From contig NC_060112.1 in the NCBI RefSeq assembly GCF_021155765.1, positions 21,080,001 through 21,144,000 of the forward strand: 64,000 nt of DNA, written 5' to 3'. This stretch comes from Diprion similis. Taxonomy: Eukaryota > Arthropoda > Insecta > Hymenoptera > Diprionidae. Positions 1-10,729 of this stretch are shown here, piece by piece (positions within the stretch are counted from its first letter, which is position 1; every line of letters begins with the position of its first letter). The position numbers and the translations under genes are program-made. Below the pieces are notes generated by a model. The model was not told the DNA's origin. It ran no database searches and saw only the letters and a list, made by a program, of their open reading frames with translations.

Positions 1-1300
1 CCGCGAAAAAAAAGTCGACAAAACTTTCGTGTAATTTTATTATACTGCTATAGAGTTATGTGAACGGTAATTACGTCATACCTTCACAACCTCCAGTCGA
101 TGGATAGCTGCGGAAGTGGAAAAACGACAATTCCAACTACTTGTTCACGGGGTTCACGTGTAGCTAAAATCTTTACAACTCTGAGCAAAAATTCAACAAA
201 TATCAAGATTGTTTGTAACCCTGAAATTGAGGAGCGGAATTACAATAATGCAGCTGTTAGTTTGGCCGCATATACTCGGTTTTTAAAGTTCCTCCTCATT
301 CTACGCTTCTGACGAATCACAGCCATTAGATCTCAGACGTGAGTAGCTGCAACGGGCCGCGATGTCTACATCGGGTGAAAACGCGTCGTTATCTCTATGA
401 TCTCTTGAGTTACACTTACCGCAATCCGCGACAAAATCAAATCGAGGCTAGCCTGTGGTCTATGAGTAATACCTGCTCACTTCTCAGACTACGTACCAGC
501 CTTCGGTCAACCGTCTGCTATTATTTCTTCAATTTCATCAATTTCTATCAGGCTACAGGACTCGATAATATAACTGATGGATTTCACCGGAAATTATCCT
601 TACCCGATTACTCCATCGTATAACCACTAGTGTGCAGTGTCGATTATTGCTCAATGAGGAATTCAAAAACACTTTGAAAGCAGAGGTTGATTTGAAAATT
701 ATACTCATAGACATTGAAGTTGTCTTCGGATCGAACTACGTTATATATGTATACATGCAACGTGAGTAGTCGTGTAATTACTCAATTTATATGTTGTGAA
801 ATTAATATCACGCGGATAAAATTATGCGTATAAGGTATTTTCATATTTTTTATTTTGCGTCAAACTTTTACGACAAATTTCAGCAACCCTCTAATGCAGA
901 GAGTCAATTCGGAGCAAAGTGTCCGTTTCTAGAAACACAGGGTGATCCTGACTCTGGAGGGTCTGGTTTTCAGCACGATCAGGAATTCCTAGATTCATTT
1001 TTCAGCGCTCGATGATCGGACAAGTGTCAAGTGCTTGTAAACAGTTTTGGCAAAAGGACCGGGGTTATACTGAATAGCTGCCAATTAGTTTATTACTGCG
1101 AGGAAGAATTGAGACAATTGATCGTTGGTACCAGGCTGAATAAACGCACGGGATGATTACATCACGTTTTCATAAAGGAATAAAATTATCTAGCGGTTTG
1201 TTAAATACGGCTGCAGTACAATTGCGAAACAGTTCATGGATTAGAAAACGTGGGTGGTACGAATCTCGATTGTTACAATGGCAAATTTGTATATAAAACA
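1..1300. other. Intergenic, no gene seen
   Basis: AT-rich sequence with only short open frames on both strands and no recognisable protein motif, signal peptide or splice-bounded exon. At the right edge a TTTATT at about 1300-1305 reads as AATAAA on the minus strand and is a plausible poly(A) signal for the minus-strand cuticle exon that ends at 1409. Confidence 0.6.
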
Positions 1301-1408
1301 ATTTATTATTGGCCTAGCATTATTTACAGTACGTCGATTACTCGCGGGGCATTATATGCCGGTTCTTCACTCCCCGTCCTCTTCTTCTTCTTCCTCTTCT
1401 TTATCACT

Positions 1409-1758
1409 TTACCAGTGTGGTTGGTATCCCTGGGCCGGTTGGAAGGCCCTCTGTGGCTGCTGGTAGGCCTGCTGGGGCTGGTAAGAAGCTTGTTGGGGCT
1501 GGTACGAGGTCGCCGCAGCGTGAGCTGCCAGGTGAGCTGCTGTGGCCTGAGCCACTTCCGGTGTCTCGACGACGCGTCCGTCCCTGTCAGTCGGAGCTGG
1601 GGCGTCGTAACGGATCGGAGAAGAGGCTGCTGGAGCTGCGGCGTAGCCTCGGGCACCCTGAGAGTAGGATCCGGGTCCTGCGTAGGACCTCACGTTGGGG
1701 GCGGAGTTGTACTGGGGGGCTGCTGGGGCGCTGTACCTTTGGGGAGCGGCTGCGTATT
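1409..1758 (-). CDS. Cuticle protein (DTPEVA-motif family), terminal exon, N-terminus unresolved
   Basis: This exon encodes about 115 residues. An Ala/Pro/Tyr-rich stretch comes first, then one copy of the family motif ([19 protein letters not shown] followed by LAAHAAA), then a Gln/Pro-rich tail with repeats of YQPQQA, ending QGYQPHW and a stop. The motif and low-complexity composition match the genes at 2.3, 9.7 and 13.8 kb, so a secreted structural cuticle protein is inferred. The upstream border is a very good acceptor: some 45 pyrimidine-rich bases ending in CAG at 1759-1761, with phase 1. The matching upstream exon was not found. An alternative start, ATG at 1803-1805, gives a hydrophobic MILFFLLLSHL, but it is in the wrong frame. 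A TATA box lies at 1995-2002. The gene could be intact with a distant first exon, or frameshifted. Poly(A) signal near 1300. Confidence 0.7.
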
Positions 1759-1994
1759 CTGAAGAAGAAGGTAAGGTGGGATAATAAGAGGAAGAAGAGG
1801 ATCATTGACTGAGTTTCTTTTAATTTAGCTCAATTGTTTCAGCTTGTCAGCTTCAAAGACATCTAGAGTATCGTGAAAAACTCGAGAGATTGATTGTGAT
1901 TGATTGATCGAGAGATCGATCGAGAGATCGTGAGTTGGAGTGCCAAAATATGGATTAACCATCGGAGGTTTTAAGCACGATAATAAATCACCAC

Positions 1995-2002
1995 TTTATA
2001 TA
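1995..2002 (-). promoter_or_regulatory. TATA box, possibly for the 1.4-kb cuticle exon
   Basis: TATATAAA on the minus strand, about 240 bp upstream of the exon border at 1758. Unlike the other family genes, the 5'-UTR hairpin block is absent downstream of it, so assignment to this exon is tentative. Confidence 0.4.
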
Positions 2003-2302
2003 GAGCAATTACGACCGAGATTAAAAACTGATTTATCTGGGACTGTGTTGATTGAGACCGTTTGTAGAAACCGGTTTCACCGCGTGGTTGCGTCAGTCTT
2101 TCGTTTCGCGGTTCTGAAATGTTACCCGCCGAGGCGTCAGTTGGTATATATTCGCGACTTTGGGATCCTCAAGCTAAGGGATAAACTCCCTACTGGGATT
2201 AAAGCTCCATCAAAATCAAGAATTCAAGATCGGGCTGCCGTCCTGTTCTTTCCAATACAAACAGAGCAAGTCGGACCTCAACGACTCTATCCTTTCCGCG
2301 CA

Positions 2303-4364
2303 TTACTCACCCTGGCCATTGTAGTCCTCGGCTCCACCATATTTGTAGGCGCGTGCCTCGGCCTCGGCGAGCTGAGCCAGACGGGCAGATTTCAGGGCGG
2401 CAACCTCCGGGGTGTCGATCACGGTTCCATCCTCAGCGAGGGGCGCAGGGACGAAAGCGGCCTTGGTGGCCGGGGCGTTGTAGGCCTTGGGGGCCGAGTA
2501 AGTGGGGGCGTTGTACTGCTGGGGCGCAGAGTAGGCCTGGGGTGCGGGGGCGGCGTAGGAGGGTGCAGGACTCGCGTAGACGGGGGCAGGGCTGGCGTAA
2601 ACTGGCCGGGAGTAGGGGGCGGGTGTCGGGCCAGCGGCGTAGGAACCGAGACCCTGGGGAGCGTAGCCACCCTGGCTGCCCTGGTGGGCCTTCTCCTCGG
2701 CGGCACGAGCCGCGGCCCTCGCGTACTCCGCGAAGTGAGCCGCTTTGGCCTGCGCCACCTCGGGGGTGTCGATCACGCTCCCATCTTCACCGACCGGTGC
2801 TGGTGGTGCGTACTGCACAGCTCCTGACGCAGGTCCGACACCGTGGCCTCCGTAGGCCGGTGATCCGGAGTATCCAGCGCTGCACGAGCAGGCCAGAGCC
2901 ACGAGGATGATCTGCAAATGGACAATGGTCACATGGTTAGAACGCGCGATTCGTAATCTGCGCCAAATAAGTACGCTGTTTGGAGAAATCTGGGACCGAT
3001 TGGCCTTGGTGTCGTGAGACCAAGGTGCTCTGGTTAACACCGCCAATGTTACAGCAACGCTTGGACCGTCTCGGGCATGACTAGGTCAAAATAACTGGGT
3101 CTTGTCGTGATCTGCAGGTTATTTATTACGGGCTGGAATGGTTAAGAGCTACGCTGTAGATGTCACAGGGTTTCAGCAAGCGCACCATGGTTCAGTCTAA
3201 TATTGAACTCTGTAGGTTTCAAGGGTGTTGTGAGTGGGAAAGATGAGGTGTTTTGGGACCGTAGAACGCGGAAGCAGATCAAAGGGATGGTGAATTTTCC
3301 CAGCATGTGTATGTATGTGTCTGGACAAGTATAGATTTTTATTTGTGTCGTTGTTGATTTGGCGCGAATGGTTTTGACGTCTCAAGGCAACCAGGATGTC
3401 AGTGATTTCGTTGTCTAGTCACGACGTATCTGTGTCCGTAGATGGGAGAGTGGCGCCAAAGCAGTCACGGACTAACACTTGTCAACTGTCCGCTATACCT
3501 TGATCGATGATCGAGGAGAGATCGGACTGAATTGAAGTAGAGAGCGTTGCACCTGGATCAATCGGATCCTCGTTGTGCAACGATGGACTCACACTGGCGC
3601 CGTGACATTGTCGTTTGAAGTATAAGAAGTTGCAGAAGTGAATACAGGATTTTCTTCACGGAACACAGAATTTTACGACCCCATCAAATGGATCTCACGT
3701 ATCGAATATCGGAAACGATAATATGAAGCGATAATTCGAATGGCTGGGGTTCAGTTCGACAAAACTGACCGCTTCAGCGAAGGCTTAAAAAATCTGAATA
3801 CCTCGTTTAGTGCAGCACATATTGACGAAACGGCGCGTAAATAGGCAGACAGTGAAATTGCTTTGAATCCGTATCGAGTTTCGTAGTCAAACCGTATTAC
3901 AGGTATCACCGATCCAAGTCTAACGATCTGGATAGGTCATTGGAGAACGGGGCTGTCGGTGAAATGAAATATCACGAGTGTGGAAGCACAGGAAAGAGAA
4001 AGACCATATGATCTTTCGGAATTGCAAGAGTAGATGCACTCCTGCAGCAAGGATCGCAAGTGCAAACTGTGCGATGCAGGAGCAAGAAATCGCTGGCGAA
4101 ATACCAGAGTTTAAAATTAGCCCTCGCTCGAGAAACGAGAAAGAAGCTGACGCTGTTATCAGTTCACCTTGAAGCGAGGTAAAAAAGCTTGTCCAGCAAC
4201 GACGAATCACGGTGACAGTTAAATCGGGGCGACGAAAGATGCGGGGGCAGGGAGGTTGCCCGGTTTAGTGATAAGTGGAGGGGGGTGTGGTGGTGACGCT
4301 GTGAGAGGCTGGTAACACCTTTCACTTTCCTTTGTTTCTTAAGGCGACTTACCAGACGGTTCAT
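2303..4364 (-). CDS. Cuticle protein with two DTPEVA motifs, 2 exons, 206 aa
   Basis: Exon 1 (4353-4364) encodes only MNRL and ends at a GTAAGT donor. Exon 2 (2303-2911) follows an ATTTGCAG acceptor in phase 0 and starts [16 protein letters not shown], completing a signal peptide, so a secreted product is expected. The mature part has two family motifs: [17 protein letters not shown] with FAEYARAA at about residues 50-75, and [17 protein letters not shown] near the C-terminus. Between them lies a Pro/Ala/Tyr-rich linker of YASPAP- and YSAPQ-like repeats, typical of structural cuticle proteins. The second motif is diverged (ALKSAR for AxAKAAH). The family resembles the insect 'pupal cuticle protein C1 / cuticle protein 18.7-like' group; that naming is from memory. 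The 1.44-kb intron is the longest in the cluster. A TATA box (4497-4504) and the shared 5'-UTR block (4420-4447) precede the start. Confidence 0.9.
2912..4352 (-). other. Intron of the 2.3-kb cuticle gene
   Basis: Bounded by GTAAGT (minus strand, at 4352) and ATTTGCAG. No nested gene, RNA or repeat was recognised inside it. Confidence 0.8.
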
Positions 4365-4419
4365 GGTGACGGGTAGGTACTTGGCGTGTACTGTACTTGG
4401 AATGGTACTGCAATCTGAA

Positions 4420-4504
4420 TAGCGCTGCTGGCGACCAGTACTCGCTATCTCTCCTCTCGATTCCGTCTGTGTTCCTGGAGGACAGTGAGAGTTCCTTTTA
4501 TACG
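4420..4504 (-). promoter_or_regulatory. Core promoter and 5'-UTR hairpin block of the 2.3-kb cuticle gene
   Basis: A TATAAAA-type TATA box lies at 4497-4504. About 50 bp downstream comes the shared block (4420-4447). On the minus strand it reads ATAGCG, AGTA, CTGG, TCG, CCAG, CAG, CGCTAT. The outer arms ATAGCG/CGCTAT and inner arms CTGG/CCAG are complementary. It sits 56 nt before the ATG. Confidence 0.75.
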
Positions 4505-4509
4505 AGGCC

Positions 4510-7500
4510 CCCTCCCGCATACATAGCGATCGGCAAATCGGTTCCCGATGGAAAAGGACCACGCCCGCACCCCAATGTTAACCCGGCTCTGCTTCTCTCG
4601 CTTCGATTCGCTTCGCCTCGGTTCGCCTCGACTTCAACGGCCCCAAGTACGACCTTGACATTTGCCCGACGACGAGGCGGTCGTTACTTCTGGCCTCTGA
4701 CGCTGGACCTCGACGAAGCCCTGCGGCACCTTGCCTTATCTACCTCCATGTACGATGCATGCCACGTGTATGTATGTATGTAGGTAGGTATTTCAACCTG
4801 TACCTTGTAGTGGTCAATCGCGAATTATCCTGATATTCTAACGACCCAGGATCTGCATAAGGCATTCGACCACCGACGTCGAGGTAAGCCGGGAATGAAG
4901 CAATGCGATCCTTCGACTGCCTCGTATAAAGTTCAGGAGAGGCAGAGGAAACAAAGGCGATGAACAAAGGCAATGCATTGGAATCGAACCAGTTTCAACT
5001 TGTACGTGAGCCTCTTCGGTGGTTATATTCTGCAGGATGAAACAATCGCTCTGACAGTTTTTCGCGTGATCGGCGGGAAGTAAGACTTCCGCGTGTCATA
5101 TCCACGTTTCTGTATGGCACGGATGCCTGTTTCTCGAAAATAAATTTAAAAAAAAATAAATAAAATAAAAAATAGTACAGATGCCGAACCAACGCGGTAG
5201 CGCAGGCGGATACTGCCTGTGACTGACAATATCGATTTGCAATCTGATTCGATCTCGGTATATATAGAATATACATTTTTACTCGTTGAAAAGCACGTTG
5301 TCTGTACGGCACGTTTGCTTATCCTTATCATATCGGCAATCGTTATAACAATTGGCCGGGTTTAATTGTGATTGGTGACCCGCGTTGAGTAGATCAAATT
5401 AAGTGCACTCACGTGTGTCTGTACGATATGTCCTTCGATGAAACGTAGTGGTTTGAAAATTTAGTCAAGCGAATTGGGTTGATGGTTGGGTACTTACCTA
5501 CACTTTTATTATAGCACATTACGCTTTTTCTAATTAGATCGTTGGCATTCCGCAAGATGCCGTAAGTAATTTTGAATCTAGGTGAGTCGTGTTATGTCAC
5601 ACGCCACAGAGTTGGGAAAGATCATATTTTTCAGAGGTGTAAAGGTTTTGACCGTGTTGTAATTCGCACGACCTGAACTCATGTTTCCTCGTTTTATTAA
5701 GGAGCGCGATACGCATGCTGAAGCAACATTCTTGTTTCAATCTCATGTTCATTTCCTTTCTTTTCTTTTCTTTTTAAGCCTTTTTTTTCGTTTCCAACTC
5801 TTTGCAGAGTCGTGCCTCGTCGACGTTTTGCAACGGTTCTCTGCAACTTTCCAGGCTTCCAGGTACCTACTCGAAAATTTCTGAAAAATAGTGCAATACT
5901 TTTGCGGATATCATTTCAAGCCTCGAGTATGGCGTGTACTTCTGTATCACGCGAAGATCTCTGTTACAAGGAGAACCCGAAACTTGGGCGTCGTGGCGGT
6001 TGATACAGACTTGATCTACTTACATTATAGAGCGGTGAAGATGATTGCTTAAGCTGATTGGCCAAAGGTAGTATGGCAGTGACGGTTTGTCACAGGTACA
6101 TAGTCACAGATCAGCGCAATTTCGTTGGTGAAAATTAACCACAACCGATTGAAACGGCTGCATGCATATCTCGTGAAACCCGAGAAGCCCGCGCGTTTGT
6201 ACTACGCGGTTGGCTGATCTTTAGCAATTTAATCAGAGGCCTGTAAACAATTGTTTGTTATGCCGCATAGTGACGAATGGGTTCTGACGTGGTGAAAATG
6301 GTCCTGAATTCAATATCCCGACTGCTCAGATTAATTCTCTAAGGCATCCACGCCCACGTTTTACACCGGTCTTGGTTGTCGACTCGGTGTTGAACCATGC
6401 AGCTGTGTAGGACTTAAGGTTGAGGCCTTGAGGTACTTGCGCCGGTTAACAGAAAATCCAATTTCATCGTAGCTAGAAATTAAATTTCAAACCTGTATCC
6501 GCATTGCCAGACTGCTGCGATTGACGTACGAAGTATGCAAAGATCGGTAGTCAAACCGAATTTGTTATTTGTGTTTGAACTCTGAGTATGAATCAGGTGT
6601 CAGTATACTTCAGAGAAAAGTAAAAAAATCAGTGAAATTTATTCATTATTAAGTTACCGAATAGTCCGTATGCGTTGAGTTCTTCCAGTGGTATAATTAG
6701 AACTAAGAATCGGTAAGTTTTCACTGATTAAAATTTAGTGAGAAGTATGTGAAATTCACCGAACGACCGTTTCTTACAGGTTTAATGGTTTCGCCAACGA
6801 AGTCAGACGGTGGCAGGCAAGGTGGATATAAAAATGAATAATACAGCAAAACGCTATAAGAATGAACGCGCGATTACGTCCGGCACAAAATCGTTTCTAC
6901 GTGAGTCAACTCCGATCGCGTAATGCGAACATTTTTCGTCCGTTGCAATGACAGGGAGTATATGTTTTCGTATTTCTAACGATATTCTCTGTAGGTACGC
7001 CTTGGCAGGTATAAACGCCAAAAACTCAGAAGATCACGACGTGTAACCGATCTTCAAGCATAAAGGAACCGTACGTCGTGGCAAAAAGCGCCGATCAAAC
7101 TACTTATGTGATATTTAGAAATTCGAAGACTCTGCAAAGAAAGCGTGCACTAAGCTGTTTGTATGTTGACACGTGATTTCTTACCACCGAGAATTTTTCA
7201 CGCGCTCCAGCTTCTCGTGGAGCACATTGATAACTCGATTGTGCAATGCATCGAAATGGTCCAGGAGTCACTCACCCATCGTCGCCGCCGGCATTCTCAT
7301 ACTCAGACCGAGCATCTGCAGCCAGGATTGGAGGCCAGTGACTGGCACCGGAGATAATCGAACCTCATCGAGGCACGATCATCTGAGATCCCCTTCCGGA
7401 GATGTTTTTTGATCCAATCTATACAAAAGAAGAGCGTTTTCTCTTCCTTTTGGGCCGAACTGTGGCAGTGTTTGGTTATTCGTGGAATGGAATGATCGGA

Positions 7501-9690
7501 ATTGCGTCACTGAATGAACGTTGCCGGAGTCACGGTAAATTGATAAATATCATTATTTCCTACAAAACCTAATCATTCTGTGAGATATTGATGATGAATA
7601 TGGATTGACAAGGTTACAGGTGCGATTTTGTTGGGTAAAATTTTGATCTATCGGCTCGGTCGCCCTTAGATCGGGAAACGATTTTATGTCTAATATAAAC
7701 ATTGAATCATTTCTGGTATAATCGGAATTATTATTCATTACCGGAACGGATGTGGATAAAATATTCATGTCTAATCAAGACCACTTTGCCTCAGCTGTTT
7801 TATTCAATTTGAAATTTATTATAACGTCGCTTTAAATATTAACTTATACTTACACTGAAAAAAAATAAAAAATAAAAACACTAATAGTTGTTTAGAAAAT
7901 GGATAATTCCAAATCATTACGAACTATTTCAGCATGTCTTGACTTTCGAAGGTGGACTCTGATGTGGACACTTCGTGTTAGTATTAGATCAGTTTTTTTT
8001 CTCCGAACGTTTCTTGTCCTGCGTACGTTATATATATATATACGTTTCTCGTTTAATGCGGAATTTAGATTGAACTTACGTAATCGGAATTTATTCAGAA
8101 AATACGATCGGCATATTAGCAATACCTTGACGTAATAGAAAACAATTTTCCTAATCGCAATGACTCTGAATATGGCTCCAACGAATATACTCGTAAATAC
8201 GCGCAACTGTACGCGAAGTGTTGAAATTGAAGAGAGTTAAAAACGGCTGTAAGGTGCCATTTTTTCATGCGAATTCAAGAAACAACTAACGATGCAGTGA
8301 ATAAAAAATAGTTTTTCTCCGTTTCTTTAAATTCTTCGTTGCAGAAACTTGCAGCCTTTTTAAATTCTCCTCTTCACTTAGCGGAACATAAAAAGCTGCA
8401 AAAAAATAGTTGCAAAATTCGCGATCCTCACATTTGGAATTTTTTAGCTCTCGTATGAATTTGACAGTCGGCGAAATTCGAGAAATAATGCAGCTATTGT
8501 GTCCGACTGAATGGGAGTATATTTCACACTCAGGGTTACATGTATAACCCACATGTGATATACATACCCATACGTAACGCGTAACGCGTTAAGATTTTTA
8601 TCTCCACTGGTGAACCACGTTACCGTTCCTGTACAATATAACTTACACACAGCAACAATTGATTAATGCAACACTGTCTGAACTATCGAACGGCATGCCT
8701 TTTGTTACGCGAAAAGAATAAGATAACATATATTTGCACATTCTGCACTGTAGGTACTTTCTGCAGTCGAGGACGATAAATAACGATAAGAGTGGGCGAT
8801 GAGTGTTTCGTCATTCTTTTTTATAGTTCCATTTCTTGTACACGACACCTTGCATAAGTTGTATACCTCAATTTTAAACCGGCATTGATGTGTATGCGTG
8901 CAGCCAGGAATCGGAGATTAAAATCGATTGTTCGGCGCACACAATACCTAGGTCAGGAACCGACTTCTGCAGTTCGGTGCAATAAAGAGTAGCCTTCGTT
9001 TCGCAGAACAAGTCGTGTCATCATCCGTTTGCAGAAGCTGCAAATCACCCACAAACGAAATGACATAGGATTCGATTGTTCGCATGAGGATTGGAGGAGT
9101 CGAGTCTGATTCTCGAAGACGTCATTGTTGGATTCCATTGTGGACAAAATGAGTTTTCTGAAATTAGACGTGGCGTTGATTTCTGCACAGATTGGATTCA
9201 AATTTTCGAATTTAATGTAGGTCATTCAAGTTGAATTACTCAAAGAGCAGTGATATTCGTAATAACACTATATTCAATCAGAGCTCAGAAGGAATTACTT
9301 TTCAGTAAGAGTTCGACAACTTCTTTTTGAGGTGAGGTTTCAATTATCCTCTCAACTAGTTCTAATACACGTTCAGAAAAATGAAGTGATCATCCTCGAA
9401 GCACCTAAATTTTAGTTGTATACGCACCCAGTAGAAAGTTTGTCTACCATTCCTAAATTTTCATATAAATCAATGAAGTTTTCCACTCTCTTCGATATCT
9501 TTTTAGGTAACACGATGAGGTATAATACTCGTATATTATCCTTCAGTAGATATATGGGGTAAAGTGAAATAAAATGTCAGGTTTAATTTTCAAATGGTTT
9601 CAGGTGTGTATTTAAAAAAGGAACCGTATATACAGATAAGAAATCGGATCAGTCTGCCTAAGGTTACTCCCTCGGTGTGACGGGGTTGAA
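4510..9690. other. Intergenic spacer, no gene seen
   Basis: About 5.2 kb of AT-rich DNA without a credible coding exon. Short open frames lack family motifs, and no clear transposon ends or tRNA boxes were found. A small TA-rich run lies near 8031-8042. Confidence 0.6.
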
Positions 9691-9693
9691 ATT

Positions 9694-10635
9694 TTACCAA
9701 GCGTGAGCTTGAGCGGCGGCGGCAGCGTGAGCGGCAAGGTGGGCAGCCTTGGCCTGAGCGACCTCAGGGGTCTCTACGACGCGTCCGTCGTGTCCGAGGG
9801 GGGCGGCGTATCCGTATCCGTGTCCATAGGCAGCAGGGGCGGCAGCGTAGCCATAGTGGCCAGCGGCGGCGGCGGCAGCCTTAGCGTGTTCGGCGAGGTG
9901 GGCAGCCTTGGCCTGAGCGACCTCAGGGGTCTCTACGACGCGTCCATCGTGTCCGAGGGGTGCGGCGGCGGCGTATCCGTATCCGGTGTAAGCAGCGGGG
10001 GCGGGGGCGGCGGCGGCGGAAGCGGCCCTGGCGTATTCGGCGAAGTGCGCAGCCTTGGCATGGGCGACTTCGGGGGTGTCGACAACGCGACCATCAGCGG
10101 CCAGAGGGGCGGCGGCATGTCCGTATCCGTATCCGGAGTAGGCGGCGGGGGCAGGTCCGTAGGCATGGCCAGGGGCGGCAGCGGCGGCGGCGGCCTTAGC
10201 GTACTCAGCAAAGTGCACGGCCTTGGCGTGCGCCACCTCGGGGGTGTCGACGACGCGTCCGTCAGCTGCCAGCGGCGCCGCGACGCCGTAGTAGCCGCCG
10301 TAAGCCAACGGCAGTCCTAGGTTACCGGCCTGAGCCACGGCGAAGAGGAAAGAGAAGACGATCTGGAAAGAGAAGAAGAGGTGAGTTGTGGTGATGAAAT
10401 AATCAGGTACACCGAAGCATGTCCGAAAGCTTTTCTGGTCACTGATAAAATCAAATGGACCACTTTAGTCGTGTACACTTAATGAATCTAAGTACTATTC
10501 CAAGACACTGTTCAAGCTGTTGTACAAGCTATCTTCGAGTATAGAAGAGTTCAACTTCTAGTTAACGATTTTCCGCACTGATCCTCCGCCGCAAAAGTGA
10601 CTAATTTAACTCGCCACACTCACCAGGGGGTTCAT
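9694..10635 (-). CDS. Cuticle protein with four DTPEVA motifs, 2 exons, 226 aa
   Basis: Exon 1 (10624-10635) encodes MNPL. A GTGAGT donor and CTTTCCAG acceptor enclose a 261-bp intron. Exon 2 (9694-10362) starts [16 protein letters not shown], completing a signal peptide. The mature protein is almost wholly built from four repeats. Two carry [12 protein letters not shown] followed by HFAEYAKAA or a close variant; two carry [14 protein letters not shown] followed by LAEHAKAA or LAAHAAAA. Ala- and Gly/Tyr-rich linkers separate them. Repeats within each pair are closer to each other than to the other pair, which suggests stepwise internal duplication. The ending QAHAW recalls the W-terminal ends of several relatives. 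Its FAEYA signature groups it with the 2.3-kb gene and apart from the AHINEKVTLANEA genes further right. Secreted structural cuticle role inferred. Confidence 0.92.
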
Positions 10636-10651
10636 GTTGATAGTTTTGAGT

Positions 10652-10727
10652 TAGCGCTGCTGGATATCCAGTACTCGCTAGTTGCGGTTGCGTTGTGCTG
10701 ATCTGAGAGCCTGGATGATCTTTTATA
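10652..10727 (-). promoter_or_regulatory. Core promoter and 5'-UTR hairpin block of the 9.7-kb cuticle gene
   Basis: TATAAAA lies at 10721-10727 and the shared block at 10652-10680. On the minus strand the block is TAGCG, AGTA, then the perfect palindrome CTGGATATCCAG, CAG, CGCTA. It ends 17 nt before the ATG at 10635. Confidence 0.75.
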
Positions 10728-10729
10728 GC

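Noticed and set aside
1587-1805. MILFFLLLSHLTFFF as the signal peptide of the 1.4-kb cuticle gene
   Set aside because: It is out of frame with the motif-bearing reading and coincides with the pyrimidine tract of a strong splice acceptor.
7163-7412. Open frames and a possible micro-exon (minus strand, ending ATGG|GTGAGT near 7280)
   Set aside because: One good donor only; no companion exon, no motif, and surrounding sequence is ordinary spacer.
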